From positions 186,001 to 250,000 of the forward strand of contig NZ_FWXV01000011.1 of the NCBI RefSeq assembly GCF_900176515.1: a stretch of DNA of 64,000 nucleotides, given 5' to 3'. Positions 49,801-58,500 of this stretch are shown in pieces; the stretch's first letter is position 1, and each line of letters starts with the position of its first letter. The notes beneath the pieces are model-generated. The model saw nothing but the letters and a program-made list of their open reading frames with translations. It did not search any database and was not told where the DNA came from. Made by a program: the position numbers and the translations under genes. Source of the DNA: Kibdelosporangium aridum. Its GTDB lineage: Bacteria; Actinomycetota; Actinomycetes; Mycobacteriales; Pseudonocardiaceae.

Positions 49801-50046
49801 CATCTCGCCGGTCTTGCGCCGGTGGAAGCTCGCCCGAAGCGCCGCATGCCGGTTGAGCAGGGTCTGCCAGGACGTCCGGAACCGGTCGGTGTCCATGGGC
49901 CCGTCGACGATCAGCGTCTGCTGGATGCGATAAGTATCCGGGGCCTCGTCATCGAGTGCGATGTGGAAGAGGATTCCCTCCTGCATCGGTGACGGCGGCC
50001 AGACTTCCGCGAGCGCCATTCCGGAGGACGTGGTCGGAGTATTCAC
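46849..50046 (-). CDS. NRPS module 3: C-A(Dpg)-T
   Basis: A 1065-residue single-module NRPS. Domains: C (about 10-440, HHLVLDGWS near 149), A (460-935, NGKVDREALPDPD near 928) and T (950-1020, GGDSILSVKLA near 981), then a short acidic tail (LLDLGKDEIDEFEAEFDE). The A code reads D-A-Y-N-A-G-T-L-C-K, near the Dpg code of module 7. Dpg at position 3 marks type III/IV peptides such as ristocetin and teicoplanin, not vancomycin (Asn3). I start it at GTG 50046, 9 nt after GGAGG; the open frame to 50244 overlaps the upstream NRPS. Having module 3 as its own gene is also the teicoplanin/A47934 arrangement. Confidence 0.95.
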   Translation of the reverse strand: MNTPTTSSGMALAEVWPPSPMQEGILFHIALDDEAPDTYRIQQTLIVDGPMDTDRFRTSWQTLLNRHAALRASFHRRKTGEMVQLIPREVKLPWEERDLSHLTEQDALAEVSVLAAKERAKKFDVAKPPLLRLMLIRIAPEKHCLVTTSHHLVLDGWSRALLESELLQIYAAGGVASALPPSRSYRDYLAWLDQQDKQSARAAWQAELAGAERSRLGISERARKAPGQQAREAIGYSPEFTSALAEFARRHGLTLNTLVQGAWALVLARLAHRRDVVFGAVVSGRPAELPGVEQVVGLFINTVPVRVRLDGERTVLQMLTELQERQVALISHQHLGLQEIQKLGGASFDTVVSFENYVDPAAKSDSDRGLRLRLKEFHQSAPYPILLGIMPGESLQTEVEYLPELIDDQTAKEALHGLARVLERMIAEPGTAVGRLDVVSDAGRELVVERWNDSGDAIDAPSAVDLFRRQVEKAPDATAVTAGDRAWSYAELDQWSGRLARILADHGVRRGDRVGVVLERSPEVLAAWLGVWKAGAAFVPVDPGYPADRVEFMLADAAVSAVVCRVETSGVVPSGHQQILLDDANDGDVSLVPVGADDLAYVMYTSGSTGTPKGVAISHGGVAALAGDPGWDVHAGDAVLMHAPHTFDASLYDVWVPLVSGARVMITEPGVVDAARLAAHVADGLTAVNFTAGHFRALVQESPESFAGLRDVAVGGDVVPLDVVERVRQACPQLRVVHTYGPTETTLCATWKPIKPGDQVGPALPIGRPMPGRRLYVLDVFLRPLPPGVAGDLYIAGAGVAHGYLGRSALTAERFVADPFSPGERMYRTGDLAYWTDEGELVFAGRDDNQVKIRGHRVEPGEVEAALAEQPGVDQSVVVARDGRLIGYVVSDDDVDPVRLRDLLARVLPEYMVPADVIVLPALPVTANGKVDREALPDPDFSDRVTYREPRTAAERELCELFAGVLGLDRVGVDDNFFEIGGDSILSVKLAARAMRAGMAFTVVEVFEHRTPAGLATIVESGVDSGAEPAAGQADSAADAALLDLGKDEIDEFEAEFDEVPQASS

Positions 50047-50074
50047 GAAATCTAGCCTCCATTGCTTTCCACCG

Positions 50075-53000
50075 CTATTGCAGGAGTTCGGCCGCAATTG
50101 CTTCGAATTCCTCGATCTCGTCCTGGTCCAGGTCGAGCAGGTCGAAGTCGGAAGCCGTATGTCCCCCCGCGGAGGGATCATCCGCCTGACGGGCCAGCCC
50201 TGACAACATGTCCAGCCATGCCCGGCCCAGTCCGTCGATCGCACTCTCGTCGAGCAGCTCGCCCGACCATTCCACCGTGAGTATCAATTCGGGACCGTCC
50301 GGCAGATCCTGGACGATCGCATTGACCTCGATCGCGTGCGGCAAGCCCATTCCCGGTTCCAGCGAACTACCGATGTCACCGACCGGCTGCCAGGCCCGCA
50401 CATCACTGTCAACGGTGACGAACCGGCCCATGTAGTTGAACCCGATCTGCGGCGACGGCAATGCGGCCAGAACCGGACCCGTCTCGCCGTTGAGATAACG
50501 CAGCAAGCCATATCCGAGCCCGTCGCCGGGCACCGCCCGCGACTGCTCCTTGACCACCTTCAGCAAACGCCCGGCCGCCGAACCACCGGCAAGCACGTCC
50601 GCCAAGTCGATCCCCGCCACATCCAGCCGCACCGGGTGCACGCTGGTGAACCAGCCCACCGTCCTGGACAGATCCATCCCGTCGGCTGGATGACGGCCGT
50701 GGCTTTCCACGTCCACCAGCACCGAGTCCCCGCCGCGCCACCGCGCAACCGCGCCTGCCAACCCGGCCAGCAAGACCTCATGCACCCCGCAGTGGAACAC
50801 CACCGGAGCCCGCCCCACCAACACCGACGTCTCAGCCCTCGGCACCATCCACGACCGCGAGCGCACTTCCCCAGCCGCGGCATGGCCTGCCGTCGTCTCA
50901 GGCGCACCGAGCGGCTGCTCCTCCTGACCGACGATCGCTTTCCACGCCGCCAGCTCGCTGACCCGCTCCGCGGAGACCGCCCACTGCTCGAGCAGACCCG
51001 CCCACCGCCTGAACGACACGCCCACCGGGTCCAGCTCCGGCTCCCGCCCCGCGGCCACCGCCTCACACGCCATTTGCAGATCCGGCAGCAAAACCCGCCA
51101 CGACACCCCGTCGACCGCGAGGTGGTGCACTACCACCACCAACCGCCCCAGCCGACTCGGCCCCGCGTCCGCCCACACCACCTGCACCATCACGCCAGCC
51201 GTGGGATCCAACCGGGCCACGGCATCCCGCGCCGCACCCTCCACGACTTCATCCACCGAACCGCCGTCAACTTCCACACGCGTAACCAGTCCGCGCACAT
51301 CCACCGACCCACGATCACTCACGGACAACCGCCGCCCCGCCTCGTCGTCAACGACGCGGGCCCGCAACACGTCATGCGTATCCACCACGGCGGCCAATCC
51401 GGCCACCAGCGTCTCCTCGGTCAGATCCGAAGGCGCCCCCACCACGACCCATTGCGCAAACCCAGGCCCCACAACGCCGTCGCCCAACACCCACATCACC
51501 GGCGTCCACGCGACATCGCCCACACCGTCAGCCATCGTGGAACGACCCGGCGCCGGCAGCGACGATTCGGCCGCCAGCTGCGCGATCCGCTCCGGTGTTC
51601 TCCCGTCGAAGACATCCGCCGCGGCGAACGTCAGACCCGCGTGCCGCGCCCGCGCCGCCAGCTGCATGGCGAGGATCGAATCCCCGCCCAGCTCGAAGAA
51701 ACTGTCGTCCACACCAACCTGCGGCAGACCGAGCAGGTCGGCGAACAACTTGCACAACACCCGTTCGGCGTCGGTGGCCGGCTGCCGGGCAGGCGTCCCG
51801 GCGTTGAAGTCGGGATCCGGCAGCGCGCGCCGATCGATCTTCCCGTGTGCCGTCAGCGGCAGGGCATCCAGCGCCACCACCGCCGCGGGCACCATGTACT
51901 GCGGCAGCCGGGACGCGAGATCGTCCCGCACCGCCTGCGTGTCGATATCGCCCGGCGTCACGTAGGCCAGCAGGCGGTCCTCGCGGACGGTCACCGCGGC
52001 TTGGGTGACGCGTGGGTAGCCGGACAAGGCGAACTCGATCTCGCGGGGTTCGACCCGGAACCCACGGATCTTGACCTGGTCGTCGGCCCGCCCGGCGGAC
52101 ACCAGCTCACCCTGGTCGGTCCAGTACGCCAGGTCCCCGGTCCGGTACATCCGCTCACCGGGAACGAACGGATCGGCCACGAACCGCTCGGCCGTCAACG
52201 CCGACCGGCCCAGGTAGCCGCGGGCCACCCCGATCCCGGCCAGATACAGCTCACCGGTGATCCCCGGCGGCAACGGGCGCAGGAACGCGTCCAGCAGATA
52301 ACCGCGAACTCCCGGGACCGGCTTGCCGAACGGGATCGGATCCTGGCCCGGCGACAACGGCATGCTCATCGTCGCGCAGATCGTGGTCTCGGTCGGCCCG
52401 TAGGCATTGATCATCCGCTGGTCCGCCGACAGGCGGTCCACCAGACCCGGCGGACAGAGCTCCCCTGCCGCCACCACCGTCTCCACCCGTGCCGGCAACG
52501 CGTCGGCTGTGCCCAGCACCGACGGCGGCGCCTTCACGTGCGTGATGTCCCACCGTTCCAACGCCTCAGTCAACGACACCCGCGGCGGCAAGTCCTGCTC
52601 CGGCGGCATCACCAGCGTCGCCCCCGACAACAACGCCATCATCACCTCGGAGACGATGGTGTCGAAGCCAAGCGCCGCGAACTGCAGGACCCGTGAAGAC
52701 GGCGTCACACCGAACCGGTCGATGTGCGCCATGGCCAGATTCCCCAGCCCGGAGTGGGTGACGACGACGCCCTTCGGAGTTCCCGTCGACCCCGACGTGT
52801 AGATCACGTACGCCGCGTCACGCGGACCCACCCGTGGCAATGCCGCGCTCGGGGTCTCCGCCAGATCCAGCTCGTCGATCACCATCAGCCGGTCCGCGAA
52901 CTCCGCGGGTACCGCCCCTCGCGTCTTTCCCTGACACACCACCAACATCGGATCCGCGCTGCGGAAGATCCACTGCTTGCGCTCGTCCGGATACGCCGGA

Positions 53001-56000
53001 TCCACCGGCACGAACGTGCCGCCTGCCAGCATCACGCCCAACATCCCGGTGACCCACCAGGACGACCGCCCCACCACCAGGCCGACGCGGCGCTCGGAGC
53101 CGACCCCGTGAGCCCGCAACGCGGCCGCGAACTTCAGCGACCGCTCCCACAACTGCCCATACGTCAACTCACCATCGCCGTCCGCCAGCGCCACGTCATC
53201 CGGCCGCTGCGCCACCATCCGCCCTACCAGCGCGGGCAGCGACTCTCCCGCCAGCAACGCCGGGTCCGGGTGGCCCACCGTCCCGTCACCCACACCGACC
53301 CGCGCCACCAGGCCGGACGGATCGGCGGTCACGTTGTCCAGAGCACCGACGAACCACTCGAGAACCGAGTCGGCGACGATCTGGTCGACCTGTCCCTGCC
53401 GGTAGCCGAGCTGGATCCGGAACTGATCTCCCGGGATGATGCCGAGGGTCACCGGGTAGTGCGTCCCCTCGATCGTGCCGAGATACGTGAACTGGTCGGC
53501 GAAGTCCCGCGGGTAGTTCTCGAACACCAGCAGCGTGTCGAACACCGCGCCCGGTCCGGCCGCCTTCTGGATCTCCGGCAGCCCCAGATGCTGATGCGGC
53601 ATCATGGCCACCTGCCGGCGCTGCAGGTCGGTGAGCATGTCCACGACCGATTGCCTGCCGTCCAGCGCCACCCGGACCGGCACCGTGTTCATCAACAGCC
53701 CCGGCATCGACTCCACGCCCGGGAGCTCCGCGGGACGGCAGGCGACCGTGGTGCCGAACACCACGTCGGTCCGCCGCGCGAGCCGCGCCAGCACCATCGC
53801 CCACGCCGCCTGGACCAGGGTGTTCAGCGTCAGCCCGTGGTCGCGGGCGAACTCGATCAGCCTGGTGTGCAGATGTGGCGGCAGGATGGTGACGCGGTAG
53901 TCGTAGTCCGTCCCCGCGGCCGTCTTGGCGATCAGCGCGGGCTCGTCGAGGCCGGACAGCTCGGCCCGCCAGGCCGCGGACGCCGCGTCCTTGTCCTGCC
54001 GGTCCAGCCAAGTCAAGTAGTCCCGGTAGGAGGCGGCACCCGTCCGATCCGGGAACTGCCCACCGGCCGTGTAGGCCTCGGCCACCTCGTTGAGGATGAC
54101 CGCCACCGACCAGCCGTCGGTCAGGATGTGGTGGTTGACGACCAGCAGACGGTGCCGGTCGTCGGCCAGCCGGACCAGCACCAGCCGGAACAGCGGTGCC
54201 TTGGCGAGATCGAACCGCTGCTGCTGCTCCTGTCTGGCCAGCACTGCGACGGCCGCGTCGACATCGCTCGCACCCGTCAGATCCACCTCACGCCACGGCA
54301 GGTCGACCTGTCCGGCGACGGCCTGCACCGTCTTGCCCGACGCGAGCCGGTGGAAGCTCAGCCGAAGCTCGGCGTGCCGGGCGAAAACCGCTTCCCACAC
54401 GGCCCGCAGCCGGGCCACGTCCAGCGCCCCGGTCAGCTCCACGATCCACTGCGTCTGGTAGATGTCCGGGCCTTGGTCATCGAGGGTCGCCTGGAAGAAC
54501 AACCCTGCCTGAAGCGGTGCCAGTGGCCAGATGTCCTCCGCCCCAGGGACAGCGATCGCCAACTCCGCCTCGTCTTGCGCGGTCAGAACGATCAAGGGGC
54601 CGTCGACGGGACTGTCAGCCGGTACGGCCCGTGCCACGGCCGCCAGCCCCGCAGGAGTCTTCTCCCCGAAGATCTGGGAGGGCGTCACCAGAAGACCTGC
54701 CTTGGCCGCACGCGCAGCCAACCGCACCGCGACGATCGAATCCCCGCCCAACTCGAAGAAGCCGTCATCGACACCGGCTCGGTCCACGCCGAGCACCTCG
54801 GCGAACAAGTCGCACAGGACTCGCTCGGCCTCGGTGGCTGGTTCGCGGCCCGCGCCGTTCGCCGTGAATTCGGGCGCGGGCAACGCCGCCCGGTCCACCT
54901 TGCCGTTGCCGGTCAGCGGCAGCGCGTCCAGCCTGATCACCGCGGCCGGAACCATGTAGTCCGGCAGTACCGTCTCGACACGTTCACGGATGAGCACGGG
55001 ATCCGCAGCCTCGTCCGCCACCACATAGGCGATCAGGCGCCCGTCGATCGCCAGCACCACGGCCTCGTGGACGTCCAACTGAGCGGTCAGCGCAGCCTCG
55101 ATCTCGCCGGGCTCGATCCGGAACCCGCGGATCTTCACCTGGTCATCGGCCCGGCCCGCGAACAGCAACTCACCGCCCGAGGTCCACTGCGCGAGGTCCC
55201 CGGTCCGGTACATCCTCTTCCCTGGCGCGGACGGATCCGCGACGAACCGCTCCGCAGTCATCCCCGCCCTGTCCAGGTAGCCGTCCGCCAGACCAGCACC
55301 GGACAGGTACAGATCGCCGACCACACCCGGTTGCACGGGCCGCAGCGACTCGTCGAGCACGTGAGCCTGACGGCCGGACAACGGACGGCCGATGGGCAAC
55401 ACCGGACCCACCGCATCACCCGGCTCAAGCAGATGCCACGTCGCGCACAATGTCGTTTCGGTCGGGCCGTACAGGTGTCGAATCCGCACTCCGGGGCACG
55501 CCGCCTGGACCCGCTCCACCGCGTGTGCGGGCACCAGGTCACCGCCGGTCAGCACCTCTTGGAGGCCCGCGAACGACTCCGGCGATTCCTCCGCCACCGC
55601 GCGAAAGTTCCCCGCGGTCAGGTGCGCCCTCGTCACCCCGGCCGCGACGGCCTCCCGCAGGCGCTGGGCATCAACCGTCCCCGGCGCGGCGATCACCACA
55701 CGGGCACCCGACACCAGCGGCACCCAGATCTCGAACAGGGACGCGTCGAAGGCGTGTGGCGCGTGCATGAGGACCGCATCGCCGGGTTCCACCGCCCAGC
55801 CGGGATTCCCCACCAACTCCACAACGCTGCGATGCGGGACGGCCACGCCCTTCGGCGTGCCCGTCGAGCCGGAGGTGTACATCACGTACGCCAGATCTCC
55901 CGGGCGCACCGGGACCGCCGGCGCATCGCTCGCATCCTCTTCCGTGACGACGATCGACTCGATGCCGTCCGATACGTCGTCGCGCGTCGCGACCGAACAC

Positions 56001-56338
56001 ACCATCAGGGACACGCCCGCGTCCACCACCATGAACGCCACCCGCCTGGCGGGATAGGCGGCGTCCACCGGCACATACGCCGCCCCGGCCTTCCATACGG
56101 CGAGAAGCGCCACCAGCAGGTCCGCCGAACGGTCCATCATGACCGCGACGCGGTCGCCACGGCGGACGCCCCGGCTGATCAAACGCCCGGACAACCCGCG
56201 CGCGAGCTCATCGAGTCGCTGATACGTCAGGACCCGATCACCGTCGACCACGGCCACCGCATCGGGCGTCCGGTCCACATGCGCGGCGAACAGGTCCAGC
56301 ACCGACGGCGTGGCCTGGGCTGCGGAATTCATCGTCAT
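50075..56338 (-). CDS. NRPS modules 1-2: A(Hpg)-T-C-A(Tyr)-T-E
   Basis: A 2087-residue initiating NRPS. Domains: A1 (about 10-490), T1 (GGDSIVAVRL near 529), C2 (HHILTDGWS near 737), A2 (1030-1510), T2 (GGDSILAMQL near 1552) and E2 (HHLAVDGVSWRVLLPDL near 1738). Codes read D-A-F-H-L-G-L-L-C-K (Hpg1) and D-T-S-K-V-A-A-I-C-K (tyrosine type). There is no C domain at the front, as expected for the loading module. There is no E domain in module 1, although residue 1 of related peptides is D; this absence is shared with teicoplanin-type NRPSs. The ATG at 56338 overlaps the ABC exporter stop. The acidic tail DLLDLDQDEIEEFEAIAAE is a likely docking element. Confidence 0.96.
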   Translation of the reverse strand: MTMNSAAQATPSVLDLFAAHVDRTPDAVAVVDGDRVLTYQRLDELARGLSGRLISRGVRRGDRVAVMMDRSADLLVALLAVWKAGAAYVPVDAAYPARRVAFMVVDAGVSLMVCSVATRDDVSDGIESIVVTEEDASDAPAVPVRPGDLAYVMYTSGSTGTPKGVAVPHRSVVELVGNPGWAVEPGDAVLMHAPHAFDASLFEIWVPLVSGARVVIAAPGTVDAQRLREAVAAGVTRAHLTAGNFRAVAEESPESFAGLQEVLTGGDLVPAHAVERVQAACPGVRIRHLYGPTETTLCATWHLLEPGDAVGPVLPIGRPLSGRQAHVLDESLRPVQPGVVGDLYLSGAGLADGYLDRAGMTAERFVADPSAPGKRMYRTGDLAQWTSGGELLFAGRADDQVKIRGFRIEPGEIEAALTAQLDVHEAVVLAIDGRLIAYVVADEAADPVLIRERVETVLPDYMVPAAVIRLDALPLTGNGKVDRAALPAPEFTANGAGREPATEAERVLCDLFAEVLGVDRAGVDDGFFELGGDSIVAVRLAARAAKAGLLVTPSQIFGEKTPAGLAAVARAVPADSPVDGPLIVLTAQDEAELAIAVPGAEDIWPLAPLQAGLFFQATLDDQGPDIYQTQWIVELTGALDVARLRAVWEAVFARHAELRLSFHRLASGKTVQAVAGQVDLPWREVDLTGASDVDAAVAVLARQEQQQRFDLAKAPLFRLVLVRLADDRHRLLVVNHHILTDGWSVAVILNEVAEAYTAGGQFPDRTGAASYRDYLTWLDRQDKDAASAAWRAELSGLDEPALIAKTAAGTDYDYRVTILPPHLHTRLIEFARDHGLTLNTLVQAAWAMVLARLARRTDVVFGTTVACRPAELPGVESMPGLLMNTVPVRVALDGRQSVVDMLTDLQRRQVAMMPHQHLGLPEIQKAAGPGAVFDTLLVFENYPRDFADQFTYLGTIEGTHYPVTLGIIPGDQFRIQLGYRQGQVDQIVADSVLEWFVGALDNVTADPSGLVARVGVGDGTVGHPDPALLAGESLPALVGRMVAQRPDDVALADGDGELTYGQLWERSLKFAAALRAHGVGSERRVGLVVGRSSWWVTGMLGVMLAGGTFVPVDPAYPDERKQWIFRSADPMLVVCQGKTRGAVPAEFADRLMVIDELDLAETPSAALPRVGPRDAAYVIYTSGSTGTPKGVVVTHSGLGNLAMAHIDRFGVTPSSRVLQFAALGFDTIVSEVMMALLSGATLVMPPEQDLPPRVSLTEALERWDITHVKAPPSVLGTADALPARVETVVAAGELCPPGLVDRLSADQRMINAYGPTETTICATMSMPLSPGQDPIPFGKPVPGVRGYLLDAFLRPLPPGITGELYLAGIGVARGYLGRSALTAERFVADPFVPGERMYRTGDLAYWTDQGELVSAGRADDQVKIRGFRVEPREIEFALSGYPRVTQAAVTVREDRLLAYVTPGDIDTQAVRDDLASRLPQYMVPAAVVALDALPLTAHGKIDRRALPDPDFNAGTPARQPATDAERVLCKLFADLLGLPQVGVDDSFFELGGDSILAMQLAARARHAGLTFAAADVFDGRTPERIAQLAAESSLPAPGRSTMADGVGDVAWTPVMWVLGDGVVGPGFAQWVVVGAPSDLTEETLVAGLAAVVDTHDVLRARVVDDEAGRRLSVSDRGSVDVRGLVTRVEVDGGSVDEVVEGAARDAVARLDPTAGVMVQVVWADAGPSRLGRLVVVVHHLAVDGVSWRVLLPDLQMACEAVAAGREPELDPVGVSFRRWAGLLEQWAVSAERVSELAAWKAIVGQEEQPLGAPETTAGHAAAGEVRSRSWMVPRAETSVLVGRAPVVFHCGVHEVLLAGLAGAVARWRGGDSVLVDVESHGRHPADGMDLSRTVGWFTSVHPVRLDVAGIDLADVLAGGSAAGRLLKVVKEQSRAVPGDGLGYGLLRYLNGETGPVLAALPSPQIGFNYMGRFVTVDSDVRAWQPVGDIGSSLEPGMGLPHAIEVNAIVQDLPDGPELILTVEWSGELLDESAIDGLGRAWLDMLSGLARQADDPSAGGHTASDFDLLDLDQDEIEEFEAIAAELLQ

Positions 56339-58290
56339 CCTCCACGAACCACGTGGTGCACCGGCTCAGGCTCGTCGTCGACCTCGGCTGCTTTGCTGGC
56401 CGGCTTGGCTCCGTTGCTCTCCGGCTTGGCGAACTGCGTGTGATAAAGCTCGGCGTAGAGACCGCCCTGGGCGAGCAGTTCCTCGTGCGTCCCGCGCTCC
56501 CGCACCCCGCCACCGTCGATCACGAGGATCTGGTCGGCCTCGCGGATCGTGGACAACCGGTGGGCGATCACCACCGAGGTACGGTTGCGCAACGCGGTCT
56601 TCAGCGCCCGCTGGACGGCTGCCTCCGACTCGGAGTCCAGGTGAGCGGTGGCTTCGTCGAGTACGACGATCGACGGCGCCTTCAGCAGCAGCCGGGCGAT
56701 GGCCAGTCGCTGCTTCTCCCCGCCGGACAAGCGATAGCCGTGATCGCCCGTGACGGTGTCCAGCCCGCTGGGAAGCGACTGGATCAGATCCCAGATCTGG
56801 GCCCCTTCGCACGCCTCGATCAGCTCGTCCTCGGTCGCGGTCGGGCGAGCATAGAGAAGGTTTTCCCGGATCGTGTCGTGGAACAGGTAGGTGTCCTGGC
56901 TGACCACCCCGACCGTCTGGCGCAGCGACTCGAAGGTGAGGTCCCGCAGATCGTGTCCGCCGACGCGAACGATCCCAGAGGTCGGGTCGTACAGCCGGGT
57001 CACCAAGTGGGTGAGGGTGCTCTTCCCCGCGCCGGACGGGCCGACGAGCGCGGTAATGGTTCCGGCAGGCACGCGCAGGCTCACGTCGCGCAGAACATCC
57101 GGCGTCTCTTCCCCGCGGCCGCGTCCAGCACGCACGTTCTGCTCCAGCGACGGCAGCGAGACCTCGTCCGCGCTGGGATAGCGGAACGACACGTTCTCGA
57201 ACTCGATGTCCGGCGCTTCGTTCTTGGCGAGCCCGACCGCGTCGGGACGTTCCTCGATGAGCGGCTTCAGATCAAGCACCTCGAAGATCCGGTCGAAGCT
57301 CACCACGACGGTCAGCGCGGTCTCCTGGATCCCGGACAGCGCGGTGATCGGCCCGAACAGCCGCCCGAGCAGAGTGGCGATGGCCACCAACGTGCCGAGC
57401 TGGAATGCCCCGGCGAGCACGAGCCCGCCACCGACTCCGTAGACGAGCGCCGTGGCGAGTGAGGCCATCAGCGCCATGACGACGAAGCCCAGCCGGCCGT
57501 ACACGGACAGGCGCACGCCGATCCCACGGATCCGCCCGGCACGATCGGCGTACTCGGCCATCTCCTCGTCCGGACGGCCGAAGAGCTTGGAGAGCATCGC
57601 GCCCTGGACGTTGAACCGCTCCTGGAGAAGCCCGCCAAGGCCGGTGTTCTCCTCCATCAGCCGTCTGGCGTACCGGTGGATCAGCCGCCCCCCGAAGATC
57701 CATGGCACGAGGAACAGCGGAATCAGCAGCAGCGAGACGACGGCGACAAGCCACGACAGGTAGAACAGCTCCGCTATCACCAGCACGACCGTGACCACGC
57801 TGGTGGCCGCCATCAGCATGGCGCTGAATGCCTGCTGCGCCATGACCAGGTCCGTGTGCAGCCGGCCGACCAGCACCCCGGTCTGGGTGCGGGTGAAGAA
57901 GGCGATCGGCAGCCGCCTGACGTGGTCGAGCGCTTGAACCCGGAGGTCGTAGGTGACTCCTTGCCCGATCCGCCCGGAAATGTACGCCGCCAACAGCGAC
58001 AGCAGCGCGCCGACCACGGCAAGCCCGGCGGTCAGGAAAGCCATCAGGGTCACATACCCGGCATCGTTCTTGAGGATGCCGTTGTCGACGAGCTCCAGCA
58101 GTAACAACGGCGTTGCGACGACGATGAACGACTCCAGCCCGGCGACGAGAAAGAAGAGCGCCACCTTGCCGATATGCGGGCGAAAGTAGGCGAGGACTCT
58201 GCGCAGCGTTCCCGGGCGGATCTTGGTCTGCCAGGGATCGGGGTCGTCATCGCTCTTTTTCACCCCCCCGAAGCGCATAACCACATCCAT
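56335..58290 (-). CDS. ABC exporter of the glycopeptide (TMD-NBD fusion)
   Basis: A 651-residue half-transporter, acting as a homodimer, that probably exports the peptide or its glycosylated form. The N-terminal 340 residues hold six membrane helices. The C-terminal ATPase has Walker A LVGPSGAGKSTLTHLV near 418, Q-loop VGVVSQDTYLFHDTIREN, signature YRLSGGEKQRLAIARLLL near 520, and Walker B IVVLDEATAHLDSESE. I start it at the ATG at 58290 (MDVVMRFGGVKKSDDDPDPW) after AGAGGGG; the open frame to 58374 is unsupported. It is co-transcribed with the NRPS genes. Exporters of this type occur in all GPA clusters known to me (Tba in balhimycin, Dbv24 in A40926). Confidence 0.95.
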   Translation of the reverse strand: MDVVMRFGGVKKSDDDPDPWQTKIRPGTLRRVLAYFRPHIGKVALFFLVAGLESFIVVATPLLLLELVDNGILKNDAGYVTLMAFLTAGLAVVGALLSLLAAYISGRIGQGVTYDLRVQALDHVRRLPIAFFTRTQTGVLVGRLHTDLVMAQQAFSAMLMAATSVVTVVLVIAELFYLSWLVAVVSLLLIPLFLVPWIFGGRLIHRYARRLMEENTGLGGLLQERFNVQGAMLSKLFGRPDEEMAEYADRAGRIRGIGVRLSVYGRLGFVVMALMASLATALVYGVGGGLVLAGAFQLGTLVAIATLLGRLFGPITALSGIQETALTVVVSFDRIFEVLDLKPLIEERPDAVGLAKNEAPDIEFENVSFRYPSADEVSLPSLEQNVRAGRGRGEETPDVLRDVSLRVPAGTITALVGPSGAGKSTLTHLVTRLYDPTSGIVRVGGHDLRDLTFESLRQTVGVVSQDTYLFHDTIRENLLYARPTATEDELIEACEGAQIWDLIQSLPSGLDTVTGDHGYRLSGGEKQRLAIARLLLKAPSIVVLDEATAHLDSESEAAVQRALKTALRNRTSVVIAHRLSTIREADQILVIDGGGVRERGTHEELLAQGGLYAELYHTQFAKPESNGAKPASKAAEVDDEPEPVHHVVRGG

Positions 58291-58500
58291 GCAGGCACCC
58301 CTCTCACACGCGAAGTCGGCGATCACAATCGTGCTGAATCGAGTCGATGTCCACGAGTGGATCTGAGCGAACATTTCTGGCTATGACGGAAATGTCCGAG
58401 CGCGTCGGAAGAACGCGCCCGGCACTGGTCGGACGACTTACCGCCAAATCTGTGGGCTACAACACTTTCTCGCCACAACGTGCCCGGCGAAACGCACCGT

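Noticed and set aside
50046..50244. An N-terminal extension of the module-3 NRPS
   Set aside because: It overlaps the end of the module 1-2 gene in another frame, has no domain, and GTG 50046 has a good GGAGG.
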